A stretch of DNA of 64,000 nt from Hyphobacterium sp. CCMP332 (lineage in GTDB: Bacteria > Pseudomonadota > Alphaproteobacteria > Caulobacterales > Maricaulaceae), in the NCBI RefSeq assembly GCF_014323565.1, contig NZ_CP058669.1, positions 957,501 through 1,021,500 on the forward strand. Reading direction: 5' to 3'. The notes under the pieces are model-generated. The model did no database searches. It saw only the letters and a program-made list of their open reading frames with translations, and was not told where the DNA came from. Both the position numbers and the translations under genes were made by a program. Every line of letters begins with the position of its first letter. The stretch's first letter is position 1. Positions 7,215 through 16,393 of this stretch are shown here, piece by piece.

Positions 7215-8501
7215 ATGCTGAATATCGCACTCATAGATGCAGACGGAAACCTGTCATTAAATCCTGCAGACCTCGAGGTTTACCGGATTGCAACGCGCGC
7301 CGTTTCCGTCGACCAGCCGGTTCCGGCTGACCGCCTCGATGCCATCGTCATCTGTACATCCGATCCGGATAAAGCCAGGGAATTGGCCAACCTGCACGGC
7401 GGTCAATCCAGGACCCGCCCGCCGGTCATTCTCATTTCTGACAGCGAAACACCGCCTGAGGGCTTTGATGGCTGGCTTCGCCGCCCCGTTTCAGCTGTTC
7501 AATTGGCAAATCGGGTGCAATCATTGCGGCGCCTCTGGGTCATGGAAGATGTGGCGCGCCGCCGCCGAGCCGCTGCTGAAGTGTTTGGTCATTCCGTCAA
7601 CTCAGATGTGCTCAACGAGAAACGTCCAACGGTATTGTTCGTCGGAGATGCGACATCCCGCTTCATGGCCATTCGCCATGCGTTGAATTCTGCCGACACG
7701 GGTATGGTCGCCGCTTTTTCGTCTTTTTCGGCATTTGATTACTTGCATGAACGGCCCTTCGATGCCGTCATTCTGAACGCGATCAACAAGAAAGAGCTGG
7801 CTTTCACCATTTCATCGGCCATGCGGCGCAATGCCCGTCTGTATCACACTCCGGTGTTATTGCTCACACCGTCCGGAAGGTATGAATCCGCTGACGAAGC
7901 TTTCGCGCGGGGTGTCTCTGATATTCTTCCCGACAACGCCTCATCGGCCGAGATTAGCGCGCGCGTTTTACGCCTGGCAGATGAACGCCGCCGCCGGCGC
8001 GCGGCGAAAACCGTTCTGGAAAACTGCCGGGCGCGGTCCACAACGGATGCCGAACTCGGGCTTTACCGGCCAAAACTGGCATTGGCGCATTTGCAGGATC
8101 TGCTGAATACGGCAGCGAGGTCGCGAAAATCTACCGGTCTGGTGCTGATCTCGATCGAGGCACCGGAGACATCCGTCAGTCAGGAAAAATTGAGCGCAGC
8201 AAAGGTTCAGTTTGCCGCCATGTTGCGGCATCTCTTACGTGCAGAAGATTTCCCGGCACTCATCTCCCCCGATTTATACGCAGCCATTCTGCCGTATACG
8301 AGCAAGGACGGCGCGGCGTGCGTGGCCGAGCGCATTGCGGCTGTTGCCGATTGTACGGCCTTTGACGGTGATGATCCGCTCTATCCCTTCCGCCTGAACG
8401 TTCATTGCGTTTCGCTGGAAGCCGCGGGAGAAGAAACAGCCGAAGCGCTCATGGAGCGCGGCTCACGCCTTCTGGACAGGGAGCGGATGGAAGCGGTCTA
8501 G
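7215..8501 (+). CDS. popA: PopA-like c-di-GMP effector: two degenerate receiver domains plus pseudo-GGDEF domain
   Basis: 428 aa with a REC-REC-GGDEF layout. Both receiver domains have lost the phosphoryl-acceptor Asp: the residue after beta-3 appears as Cys47 in the first (AIVICT) and Asn188 in the second (AVILNA). In the third domain the GGDEF signature is replaced by SPDLY (351-355), so cyclase activity is not expected. The inhibitory site RxxD is intact as RAED (342-345), exactly 5 residues before the signature. That combination is the hallmark of Caulobacter PopA, which binds c-di-GMP and helps target CtrA to ClpXP. ATG 7215 is chosen over an upstream GTG (7179). The orthology is inference. 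Confidence 0.7.
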   Translation: MLNIALIDADGNLSLNPADLEVYRIATRAVSVDQPVPADRLDAIVICTSDPDKARELANLHGGQSRTRPPVILISDSETPPEGFDGWLRRPVSAVQLANRVQSLRRLWVMEDVARRRRAAAEVFGHSVNSDVLNEKRPTVLFVGDATSRFMAIRHALNSADTGMVAAFSSFSAFDYLHERPFDAVILNAINKKELAFTISSAMRRNARLYHTPVLLLTPSGRYESADEAFARGVSDILPDNASSAEISARVLRLADERRRRRAAKTVLENCRARSTTDAELGLYRPKLALAHLQDLLNTAARSRKSTGLVLISIEAPETSVSQEKLSAAKVQFAAMLRHLLRAEDFPALISPDLYAAILPYTSKDGAACVAERIAAVADCTAFDGDDPLYPFRLNVHCVSLEAAGEETAEALMERGSRLLDRERMEAV

Positions 8502-11500
8502 CTTCGCCGTGCGAGGTCTGCTAGCCGTGCCAGGGCGCGCTCCATACCCCTCAGGCGTTGTCTTGGCTCCGGCCAGTCGCCTGCGATAAGCAGTTTCTGA
8601 TCCGGGCGCACGCGGAATTCACGCGGATTGTCCGTAATCAGTTTTACCAGACCAACGGGGTCGGCAAACTCGCCATTTCGGAACTGGATCGTCGCCCCCT
8701 TCGGGCCGGCATCGATTTTTTGAACACCCGCAATCTTGCAGAGCGTTTTGACCTGCATGACATGCATGAGCTGCTCAACCTCTTCCGGCAAGGGGCCGAA
8801 GCGGTCAATCAATTCAGCGGCAAAAGCCTCACGCTCGCCCTTGTTGGCGAGGTTCGATACCCGGCGATAGAGCTGCAGACGCAGATCCAGGTCGGCGACA
8901 TAGCTCTCCGGGATCAGGACCGCTGCGCCCGCATTGATGGCCGGTGACCAGTCACGATCATCCTCTTCGCGGTCATTCTGAAGCGAGGAAACAGCCTCTT
9001 CCAGCATGGACTGGTAGAGTTCAACGCCAACATCGCGGATATGCCCGGACTGCTCTTCACCCAGCAGATTGCCGCCGCCTCTTATGTCGAGATCGTGACT
9101 CGCCAGAGAGAATCCGGCGCCAAGCGTATCGAGCGAATGAAGCACTTGCAGACGGCGTTCCGCCTGCGCCGTAATCTGCTGGTTCGGCGAGGTTGTGAGG
9201 TGGGCATAGGCCCGCGTTTTCGACCGTCCGACACGGCCCCGTAACTGATACAGCTGAGCCAGGCCAAAACGATCTGCACGATAGATAATCAGCGTGTTGG
9301 CCGTCGGTATGTCCAGTCCGGATTCAACGATGGATGTCGATACCAGAACGTCATATCGCCCCTCATAGAACGCCGTCATGATGTCTTCGAGACGCGTCGG
9401 CGCCATCTGACCATGCGCGACCATAAAGGAAACTTCCGGGACCTGCTCGCGCAAATAAACGGCCATCGAATCGAGATCGGTAATCCGCGGGGCAACGAAA
9501 TAACTGAGTCCGCCCCGGTACTTTTCGCGAAGCAGGGCTTCGCGCACGGTCACCGGATCAAAGGGAGACACATAGGTCCGCACTGCCAACCGGTCGATTG
9601 GCGGCGTCGCGATAATGGAAAGATCGCGTATGCCTGTTAACGCGAGCTGCAGCGTCCGGGGGATCGGCGTCGCGGTCAGCGTCAGGACGTGAACGTTGGT
9701 CCGCAACGCTTTTAGCCGTTCCTTGTGCTTCACACCGAAATGCTGTTCTTCATCGACGATCAGCAGGCCAAGGTCCGAAAATTTCACTGAGTCTGACAAC
9801 AGGGCATGCGTTCCGACGACGATCTCGGCCTTGCCGTCCTGTAATTCCTTTTTCGTCAGCGCGGCTTCCTTCGCCGGCACCAGTCGCGACAAATGCCGCA
9901 CCTTCACCGGCCAGTTACGGAAGCGCTCGGAAAACGTCTTGAAATGCTGGCGGGCAAGCAGCGTCGTCGGGGCAACGACCGCGACCTGACGGCCTTCCAT
10001 GGCGGTGATGAACGCCGCGCGCAGCGCCACCTCGGTCTTGCCAAAGCCGACATCGCCGCAAATGAGCCGGTCCATCGGCCGCCCGCTGGCGAGGTCTCCG
10101 AAGACATCTTCGATCGCAGAAAGCTGATCATCGGTTTCCACATAGGGAAAAGCTGCACTGAACTCGTCATAGGTCCCGCTAGGCGGCGTGATCACATCCG
10201 CTTTACGGGCATTGCGCTGCGCTGCGACGCGGATGAGCTCTTCGGCCATATCGCGCAGGCGCTTTTTGGCCTTGGCCTTGCGCGCCTGCCAGGCCACGCC
10301 CCCCAGCTTGTCGAGCTGAATTCCATCGCTTTCATTGCCGTATCGCGAAAGGAGTTCAATGTTTTCGACCGGCAAGAACAGCTTCGAACCGCCGGAATAT
10401 TCAATTTCCAGGCAATCATGCGGCGCTTCATGAACGTCCAGTGTTTTCAGACCGAGATACCGGCCCAATCCGTGGTCACTGTGCACAACCAGATCACCAA
10501 CACCCAGCGATCCTGCCTCCAGAATAACCTCGGCGCCCTTTTTCCGGCGCGGACGTGCCAGCCTGTCTCCCAACACATCCTGCTCGGACAGGACAACCAG
10601 ATCAGCGGCTTCAAAGCCGTGTTCCAGCGGCAATACGGTGCGCAGAGCCGTATTTGCCGATGCTTTTTGAATATCCGCCCAGCTATTCGCAGGCAGCGGG
10701 GTTTTGAGACCATGATCGGCAAGCACGCTGCCCATCCGGTCCGACGCCCCTTCCGTCCAGGAGGCAATAACAACCCGCTTCCCGAAAGACAGTTGGGACT
10801 GGATGTATTTGGCGGTGACATCAAAGATATTGACACCTTCTGCCGCCCGTTCCGCAGCGAAACTGCGGCCCTGACGGCCGCCGGCATCAAACGCGTCAGG
10901 CTCATTGAAGGGTGTAAAGCGGCGAACGTCCATCCCGTTCAGGGCAGCAACAAAATTCTCGGAAGTCAGGTACAGCGCTGACGGGGCAAGCGCACGGTAT
11001 GTCGGAGCCTTGATGCCACCCTTCACCGTCCCGGCTGCCGTTTTGCGGGCGTCATAATAATCCGACACCAGTTCATCGCGCTGGACGAGCGCGTCTGACG
11101 CCTGATGGTCGACGGCAATCAGGGCATCGGACCCGAGATAGTCAAAGGGGGTTTCCAGAGTTTCGTGAAACAGCGGTAACCAGTGCTCGATCCCCTGTGG
11201 TCTGTGCCCCGCACTCACACCCTCATAAACCGGATCGCCATCCGTTATCGCGCCGAATTCCCGCACATAGCCGGAGCGAAAACGCGAAATGCTGGCTTCA
11301 TCGAGAAACAACTCGCTCACCGGCGAAAAGGTAATGACTTTCAGCTGCCGGGTGGAGCGCTGCGTTTCAGGATCAAAAGAGCGAACCGACTCCAGCGTAT
11401 CCCCGAACATATCCAGACGGACCGGTTCTTCACGCCCCGGTGGAAATGCGTCCACAACGCCCCCGCGAATGGCGAAGTCACCCGGTTCCCGAACCGTAGT

Positions 11501-11968
11501 CGTCCGGGCATAGCCATTCGCCGTGAGGTAGGTTTTCAATTCCTCCAGATCGATGACCTCTCCGGGCTTGGCCTGAAAACCGCGGGCTGCCATCGTGGCC
11601 CGGGGGGCGCACTTCTGCGTGACCGCATTGATCGTTGCAATTATCAGGAGAGGCGATTTCTCGTTCAGTGAACGCGTCGCAAGCCAGGCCAGCGTCGCTG
11701 ACCGCCGCGCCGCCACGCGCGGACTGGGTGATACCCTGTCATAGGGCTGACAATCCCATGACGGCAGCCGCAAGGCCGGAATTTTGGACGCAAAGAATTG
11801 CCAGGCGGACTCAAAGGCCGCAGCGCGTGAATCGTCCCGCGCGATAAACAGGGCCGTACCACCACGTTTGATGAGAGCCTGCGCAAGGACCAGCGCGTCA
11901 TAGCCTTCCGGTGCGCCGCCGACCGTCAACCCGCCGGGCGACGAGGCAATGGGCTCAATCCAGTCCAT
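8498..11968 (-). CDS. mfd: Transcription-repair coupling factor Mfd
   Basis: A 1156-aa SF2 translocase that removes RNA polymerase stalled at lesions and recruits UvrA. The N-terminal UvrB-like module (NAVTQKC...[10 protein letters not shown]) covers about the first 340 residues. The CarD-like RNA-polymerase-interacting domain ([19 protein letters not shown]) lies near 490. The translocase core has Walker [10 protein letters not shown], the VDEEQHFGV box, [13 protein letters not shown] and the TRG motif region, followed by the regulatory D7 domain. The stop overlaps the end of popA by 4 bp. The start lies 2 bp downstream of sdhE, so the two genes are translationally adjacent. Confidence 0.98.
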   Translation of the reverse strand: MDWIEPIASSPGGLTVGGAPEGYDALVLAQALIKRGGTALFIARDDSRAAAFESAWQFFASKIPALRLPSWDCQPYDRVSPSPRVAARRSATLAWLATRSLNEKSPLLIIATINAVTQKCAPRATMAARGFQAKPGEVIDLEELKTYLTANGYARTTTVREPGDFAIRGGVVDAFPPGREEPVRLDMFGDTLESVRSFDPETQRSTRQLKVITFSPVSELFLDEASISRFRSGYVREFGAITDGDPVYEGVSAGHRPQGIEHWLPLFHETLETPFDYLGSDALIAVDHQASDALVQRDELVSDYYDARKTAAGTVKGGIKAPTYRALAPSALYLTSENFVAALNGMDVRRFTPFNEPDAFDAGGRQGRSFAAERAAEGVNIFDVTAKYIQSQLSFGKRVVIASWTEGASDRMGSVLADHGLKTPLPANSWADIQKASANTALRTVLPLEHGFEAADLVVLSEQDVLGDRLARPRRKKGAEVILEAGSLGVGDLVVHSDHGLGRYLGLKTLDVHEAPHDCLEIEYSGGSKLFLPVENIELLSRYGNESDGIQLDKLGGVAWQARKAKAKKRLRDMAEELIRVAAQRNARKADVITPPSGTYDEFSAAFPYVETDDQLSAIEDVFGDLASGRPMDRLICGDVGFGKTEVALRAAFITAMEGRQVAVVAPTTLLARQHFKTFSERFRNWPVKVRHLSRLVPAKEAALTKKELQDGKAEIVVGTHALLSDSVKFSDLGLLIVDEEQHFGVKHKERLKALRTNVHVLTLTATPIPRTLQLALTGIRDLSIIATPPIDRLAVRTYVSPFDPVTVREALLREKYRGGLSYFVAPRITDLDSMAVYLREQVPEVSFMVAHGQMAPTRLEDIMTAFYEGRYDVLVSTSIVESGLDIPTANTLIIYRADRFGLAQLYQLRGRVGRSKTRAYAHLTTSPNQQITAQAERRLQVLHSLDTLGAGFSLASHDLDIRGGGNLLGEEQSGHIRDVGVELYQSMLEEAVSSLQNDREEDDRDWSPAINAGAAVLIPESYVADLDLRLQLYRRVSNLANKGEREAFAAELIDRFGPLPEEVEQLMHVMQVKTLCKIAGVQKIDAGPKGATIQFRNGEFADPVGLVKLITDNPREFRVRPDQKLLIAGDWPEPRQRLRGMERALARLADLARRS

Positions 11969-11970
11969 GG

Positions 11971-12243
11971 TCAGGGTTTGGCAACGGCGATCGCAGAAGC
12001 CGCCAGCGAGTCAAAAACCGGACCCTGAAATTCCTCCGGAACCGGCTCGCGCCCGACAATCCATGCGTAGAGTTCCTGATCCGGTGTGTCGATCAGGGCT
12101 TCAAATTCATCCAGAGCCGCTTCACTCATATTCGGCAAATTCTTGCGTGCATAACCCCCGATCACCAGATCGGCTTCCTTGAAGCCCCGGTGTTCAGCGC
12201 GAAAGAGCAAGCGGCGGCGGCGTGTTTCAACATTTTCTGACAT
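11971..12243 (-). CDS. sdhE: FAD assembly factor SdhE
   Basis: A 90-aa protein with the conserved RGxxE motif (HRGFKEAD) that promotes covalent flavinylation of succinate dehydrogenase subunit A. Other family features are IGGYARKNLPNMSEAALDEFEALI and the D-x-E-LYAWIVG segment. ATG 12243 (MSENVETRRRR) gives the usual family length; the longer in-frame version has no family support. It is the first gene of a two-gene unit with mfd and diverges from recG across 64 bp. Confidence 0.95.
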   Translation of the reverse strand: MSENVETRRRRLLFRAEHRGFKEADLVIGGYARKNLPNMSEAALDEFEALIDTPDQELYAWIVGREPVPEEFQGPVFDSLAASAIAVAKP

Positions 12244-12307
12244 AGGACGGCCATATAGGCTGACCCGGCGCTGGCGTGAAGGCGTAACCTGTCGCAATCT
12301 GCACCTC

Positions 12308-14395
12308 ATGCGGCCCGAGATTCTCTTCCCTCTCTTCAAGGAGGTCACCACTTTGCCCGGCATCGGCCCGAGACTGGCCGCGCTGGTCGTAAAAGTGGCC
12401 GGCGATCGGGTGCGGGATCTCGTGCTGTTCCGGCCGGTGTCGGTCGTGGACCGCAGCTTGCGCCCGACGATCTCCGAGGCACCGGAAGGTCAGATCGCCA
12501 CCATCAAGTGTGAGGTAGAAGGTCATATCGAGCCGCCAAAAAGCCGCTTCACGCCCTACAAGGTCCGGATGAGCGACGAGACCGGCTTTCTGCACCTTGT
12601 TTATTTCAAACCACGCATTGATTACCTCAAACGCCTGCTTCCGGAGGGCGAAATCCGGATTGTATCCGGCAAGGTCGAGACCTTCGGTAGCGAAAAGCAG
12701 ATCACCCACCCTGACCTCGTTCTGACCGAATCCGAAGCAGCGGAACTTGGCGGGCTGGAAACGGTATACCCCCTGACGCAAGGACTGAGCCTGAAAGTCC
12801 TGCGCAAGGCTATCCGGGCGGCGATGCAAAATCTGCCGCATCTGCCGGAATGGCATGACGGCTCGGTATTGCACGAACGAGGCTGGCCGGATTGGCACCA
12901 TGCGCTGCAAAGCCTGCATTATCCGGAAACGCTTCCGGAAACAGACCCGGCCCATCCGGCGCGGCAGCGCCTGGCCTTCGATGAATTGTTCGCGCGTCAG
13001 CTGGCCTTGCAGATCGTGGCCCAACGCCGGCGCCGGCGCGCGGGTCAGCCGGTAGTCGGCGACAACTCCAGCATCAACAAAATCCTGACCGGCGCACCCT
13101 TTACCCCGACAAACGCACAAATGCGGTCCTTCGACGAAATTTCGGGTGATATGGCCTCTGACCGACGCATGATGCGCCTGCTTCACGGCGATGTCGGCTC
13201 CGGGAAGACCTTTGTCGCCGCCCTGGCGGCAGCGCGTGCCCATGAGGCCGGTCTGCAGACCGCCATAATGGCCCCCACCGAAATTCTGGCCCGGCAACTC
13301 GCACGCAATATGGAAATATTCCTGAAACCGGCGGGCATGAGCGTGGGCGTCATGACCGGGCGCGACAAGGGCAAGAAGCGCGGCGAGATACTGGAAAGAC
13401 TGGCAACGGGTGGGATCAATGTGATTTGCGGCACTCATGCCCTGTTCCAGGAGGGCGTCGAGTTCGAGAAGCTGGGCCTTGTTATAATTGATGAGCAACA
13501 CCGTTTTGGTGTGTCCGACAGATTGAAACTGTCGTCCAAGGGGCGGCGCCCGGAACTGCTGGTGATGACCGCGACCCCGATTCCGCGAACCCTGTCTTTG
13601 TCGGTTTACGGCCATATGGATATGTCGCGGCTGGACGAAAAGCCGGCGGGCCGCAAGCCGCCGGATACCCGCACGATTTCCATGGACCGTATTGACAGCG
13701 TCATCGATGGCGTCGGACGGGCCATCGAACGCCATGAACGTGCCTATTGGGTCTGTCCACTGGTCGAGGAATCCGATCTGTCAGATCTGTCAGCTGCAGA
13801 AGACCGGCATCGGCAACTCGCCGCCATATACGGCGCAGATCGCGTCGGACTTGTTCACGGACGCATGAACGCGAAAGACAAGGATGCCGAAGCGGTCCGA
13901 TTCCGCAATGGCGAGATTGACATCCTGGTGGCGACAACCGTCATCGAGGTCGGAATCGACGCGCCAGATGCCACCATCATGATTATTGAACACGCCGAAC
14001 GATTTGGCCTCGCCCAGCTCCATCAGCTGCGCGGCCGTGTCGGACGATCCGACAAGGCATCAACCTGTCTGCTTCTCTACCAGGCACCACTGGGCGAGAT
14101 TGCCCGCAAACGCCTCGACATCATGAAACAGACCGATGACGGTTTTCTGATTGCCGAGGAAGACTGGAAACTGCGCGGCGCCGGCGATCCGCTCGGCGTT
14201 CGCCAGAGCGGACTGCCCGATTATCGGCTGGTCGATATCGAAGCCCATCTCGACTTGATCCCGCTCGCCAATGAGGCGGCAAAAAAGGCGGTCTATGAAG
14301 ACCCGGATTTTACCGGCGAATACGCTGAGGCGCGCCGGGTTTTGCTTTATCTTTTCGAACAGGACGACGGCATTCGTCTGATTGAATCCGGCTAG
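12308..14395 (+). CDS. recG: ATP-dependent DNA helicase RecG
   Basis: 695 aa. RecG remodels stalled replication forks and Holliday junctions. An N-terminal wedge/OB region (about 60-160; IATIKCEVEGHI) precedes the helicase core with Walker A GDVGSGKTF, the DEQHRFGV box, [18 protein letters not shown], and C-terminal helicase motifs ATTVIEVGIDAPDA and [12 protein letters not shown] 12308 is taken because the family begins with a PL...L-PGIGP-type segment just after it. The last 4 bp overlap the convergent DUF502 gene. Pairing with sdhE/mfd across a divergent promoter region is common in alphaproteobacteria. Confidence 0.97.
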   Translation: MRPEILFPLFKEVTTLPGIGPRLAALVVKVAGDRVRDLVLFRPVSVVDRSLRPTISEAPEGQIATIKCEVEGHIEPPKSRFTPYKVRMSDETGFLHLVYFKPRIDYLKRLLPEGEIRIVSGKVETFGSEKQITHPDLVLTESEAAELGGLETVYPLTQGLSLKVLRKAIRAAMQNLPHLPEWHDGSVLHERGWPDWHHALQSLHYPETLPETDPAHPARQRLAFDELFARQLALQIVAQRRRRRAGQPVVGDNSSINKILTGAPFTPTNAQMRSFDEISGDMASDRRMMRLLHGDVGSGKTFVAALAAARAHEAGLQTAIMAPTEILARQLARNMEIFLKPAGMSVGVMTGRDKGKKRGEILERLATGGINVICGTHALFQEGVEFEKLGLVIIDEQHRFGVSDRLKLSSKGRRPELLVMTATPIPRTLSLSVYGHMDMSRLDEKPAGRKPPDTRTISMDRIDSVIDGVGRAIERHERAYWVCPLVEESDLSDLSAAEDRHRQLAAIYGADRVGLVHGRMNAKDKDAEAVRFRNGEIDILVATTVIEVGIDAPDATIMIIEHAERFGLAQLHQLRGRVGRSDKASTCLLLYQAPLGEIARKRLDIMKQTDDGFLIAEEDWKLRGAGDPLGVRQSGLPDYRLVDIEAHLDLIPLANEAAKKAVYEDPDFTGEYAEARRVLLYLFEQDDGIRLIESG

Positions 14396-15081
14396 TCGTT
14401 CTTCTTCAATCTGGCCGCTTTTTTCTTGATGTGTTCGGGCACGTTCGCGCGCGCCAGACCTTCTGGCGTAACCAACCCGAAGGATATGATCATCTTCGCG
14501 GCTTCTTCGACGGACATATCCAGCGGAGTCGTGCGCGAGCGCGGCGTGTAAAGCAGAAAGCCCGACGTCGGATTGGGCGTTGTCGGCACGAAAATACCAA
14601 TCGAGTCCTCGCCGACATCCTCCTTGATTTCACCCTGAGCAGCCGCCGTGACAAACCCGATCGCGTAAGACCCCTGCGTCGGGAATTCAACGAGGACAAC
14701 TTCCTGAAAGGATTGTTGGCGGCTCGAAAAGACCGTTTCGGCGATCTGTTTGACGGCCCCGTAGAGATTTCTCACAAGCGGGACCGAATTCAGCAAGCCT
14801 TCACCCATACTGATCAGCGTCCGCCCGAAGAAATTGGCCGCAAGCGCCCCCAGCAAGGTCAGCCCGACAACAGCCACAACCACGCCCAGCCCCGGCAGCG
14901 CAAATGGCAAATAGGTTTCCGGATTATACTGTGCCGGGATAAGTGGCTTGATGACCTGGTCCACGAAATTTACAAATGTATATATAATCCAGATGGTTAC
15001 CGTCACCGGCAATGCAACGACGATCCCCGTCAGCAAACTATTTCTGAGCCAGCGAAACACGCTTGGTCTCCTTTGCAACAA
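14392..15081 (-). CDS. DUF502 family membrane protein
   Basis: 229 aa with two N-terminal membrane helices (about 14-37 and 57-82; LTGIVVALPVTVTIWIIYTFV and ALPGLGVVVAVVGLTLLGAL). The DUF502 blocks PLVRNLYGAVKQIAETVFS, VVLVEFPTQGSYAIGFVT and VPTTPNPTSGFLLY follow. The C-terminus ends in a lysine-rich tail. The function of the family is not established. It converges with recG and lies 94 bp from the divergent DUF3089 gene. Confidence 0.9.
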   Translation of the reverse strand: MLQRRPSVFRWLRNSLLTGIVVALPVTVTIWIIYTFVNFVDQVIKPLIPAQYNPETYLPFALPGLGVVVAVVGLTLLGALAANFFGRTLISMGEGLLNSVPLVRNLYGAVKQIAETVFSSRQQSFQEVVLVEFPTQGSYAIGFVTAAAQGEIKEDVGEDSIGIFVPTTPNPTSGFLLYTPRSRTTPLDMSVEEAAKMIISFGLVTPEGLARANVPEHIKKKAARLKKND

Positions 15082-15175
15082 TTCAGACTGTCAATCCGGT
15101 TGATTCTGCGTCGAACTCGGCAACACTACGCGTCTGGCGGATCGACGCCAACACACAACGAGGTATCTGTCAGAC

Positions 15176-16393
15176 ATGGCTAATCTGTGGCAATCCGTAT
15201 CCCGCGCCCGTATTGCGCTCTGGATGATCACAACGGCAATTGCCGGATTCCTGATGCTGGTGGCCCTGGCGGCCTGGGTGTTGCGCGACCAGATCTATCA
15301 ATCGCTGCTGGATCCAGGTGAACCCTATCAGACCTACATCCTTCCGGAGGCACCCGATTACAATGATGTTGGCTCCTGGTATGCCCGTCCGGCAACGCTT
15401 TCGGATCAGCCGGCGGTGTTTTTCATTCATGGCACCACTTATCCCGGCGGATCGGACTGGAATGCAGCGATCAACGCCGAAGAACCCGCGAATCTGGTCA
15501 TCGAGGAACAGCTCCCTAATTTCGCGGCACCCTTTTCGAGTGTGGGCGCGATATATGCCCCCCGTTATCGTCAGGCATCGCTCTACACATTCATGAACCT
15601 CCGCGAGGATGGCGTTGCCGCCCGCCTCACCGCTACAGCAGATGTGCGCACGGCTTTTGCCGCCTTCCTGACGACCATCGGCGAGGACCGGCCATTCATG
15701 ATTGCCGGCGTCGGACAGGGCGGCCTGCACGGCCTCGCCGTCCTGACCGAGGATATCGCGCCCTACCCGGCCGTCCGCCGTCATCTGATAGCGGCCTATA
15801 TTCTTGAATATCCGCTTCCGCTGGACCTCTTGCAGGGGCCACTGGCAGAGATTCCGGCCTGCGAACGTCCAGCGGACTATCGTTGCGCCTACAGCTATGT
15901 CTCCGCAATTTCGGAGAACGAAGACCGTATTCGTTATCTCACCGAACGGACCATGACCTGGGCGACAGGCGGGACGCTTGAACGTGTCGATGGCCGGGGG
16001 CTTCTGTGTATCAATCCCATTCTCGGGGCCCGCACGACTGACTACGCTCCTGCCCGCATGCATCGCGGCGGCGCCCAGGCATCCGGATTCCGCGAAGGCG
16101 CAAACCCGGCCGCCTTGCCGGCACAGACCGGCGCGCAATGCACGGATGGCGTGTTGATGACGGAGCCACCGCGCTCGCGCACCTTGCATCGTCCGGGGCG
16201 GCTCACAGAATATTTTCGCCTGCCGCCATTCAATCTTTTCTATGAAGATTTGCGTACGGATGCCGAGCAAAGACTGGCGGCTTTCCTTCCTGTTTTCGAA
16301 GCCGAAAATCAGTTGGCGCCGCCTCTGGAGCAGCCCGAAGAAATCGAAGATGTTCCGTTCCGACCCATTCCGGACCGCTCGGACGACAATTAA
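15176..16393 (+). CDS. DUF3089 alpha/beta-hydrolase-like protein with altered nucleophile elbow
   Basis: 405 aa, anchored by one N-terminal membrane helix (about 13-37) with the bulk expected in the periplasm. The order DVGSWYARP, then VFFIHGTTYPGGSDWNAAI, then IYAPRYRQASLYTFM matches the DUF3089 family. At the expected nucleophile elbow the protein reads IAGVGQGGLHGL, so the serine of a GxSxG box is replaced by glycine. If the alignment is right, ordinary hydrolase chemistry is lost. Three to four cysteines (CERPADYRC, LLCINP, AQC) could form disulfides. The tail is rich in Glu/Pro. Its stop overlaps the convergent hldE by 4 bp. Confidence 0.8.
   Translation: MANLWQSVSRARIALWMITTAIAGFLMLVALAAWVLRDQIYQSLLDPGEPYQTYILPEAPDYNDVGSWYARPATLSDQPAVFFIHGTTYPGGSDWNAAINAEEPANLVIEEQLPNFAAPFSSVGAIYAPRYRQASLYTFMNLREDGVAARLTATADVRTAFAAFLTTIGEDRPFMIAGVGQGGLHGLAVLTEDIAPYPAVRRHLIAAYILEYPLPLDLLQGPLAEIPACERPADYRCAYSYVSAISENEDRIRYLTERTMTWATGGTLERVDGRGLLCINPILGARTTDYAPARMHRGGAQASGFREGANPAALPAQTGAQCTDGVLMTEPPRSRTLHRPGRLTEYFRLPPFNLFYEDLRTDAEQRLAAFLPVFEAENQLAPPLEQPEEIEDVPFRPIPDRSDDN

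Noticed and set aside
9893-10981. Long open frame (362 codons) opposite mfd
   Set aside because: It is an antisense shadow of the well-supported mfd coding sequence, with no recognisable domain.
12227-13735. Long open frame (502 codons) opposite recG
   Set aside because: Antisense to an intact helicase gene; its protein shows no family features and its start lies among recG and sdhE sequence.
13780-13800. Short direct repeat in recG (GATCTGTCA twice)
   Set aside because: It encodes a Ser-Asp-Leu repeat within the reading frame and looks like ordinary codon-level repetition.
15170-16270. Long open frame (366 codons) opposite the DUF3089 gene
   Set aside because: Shadow frame; the plus-strand protein has clear family blocks and a membrane anchor.
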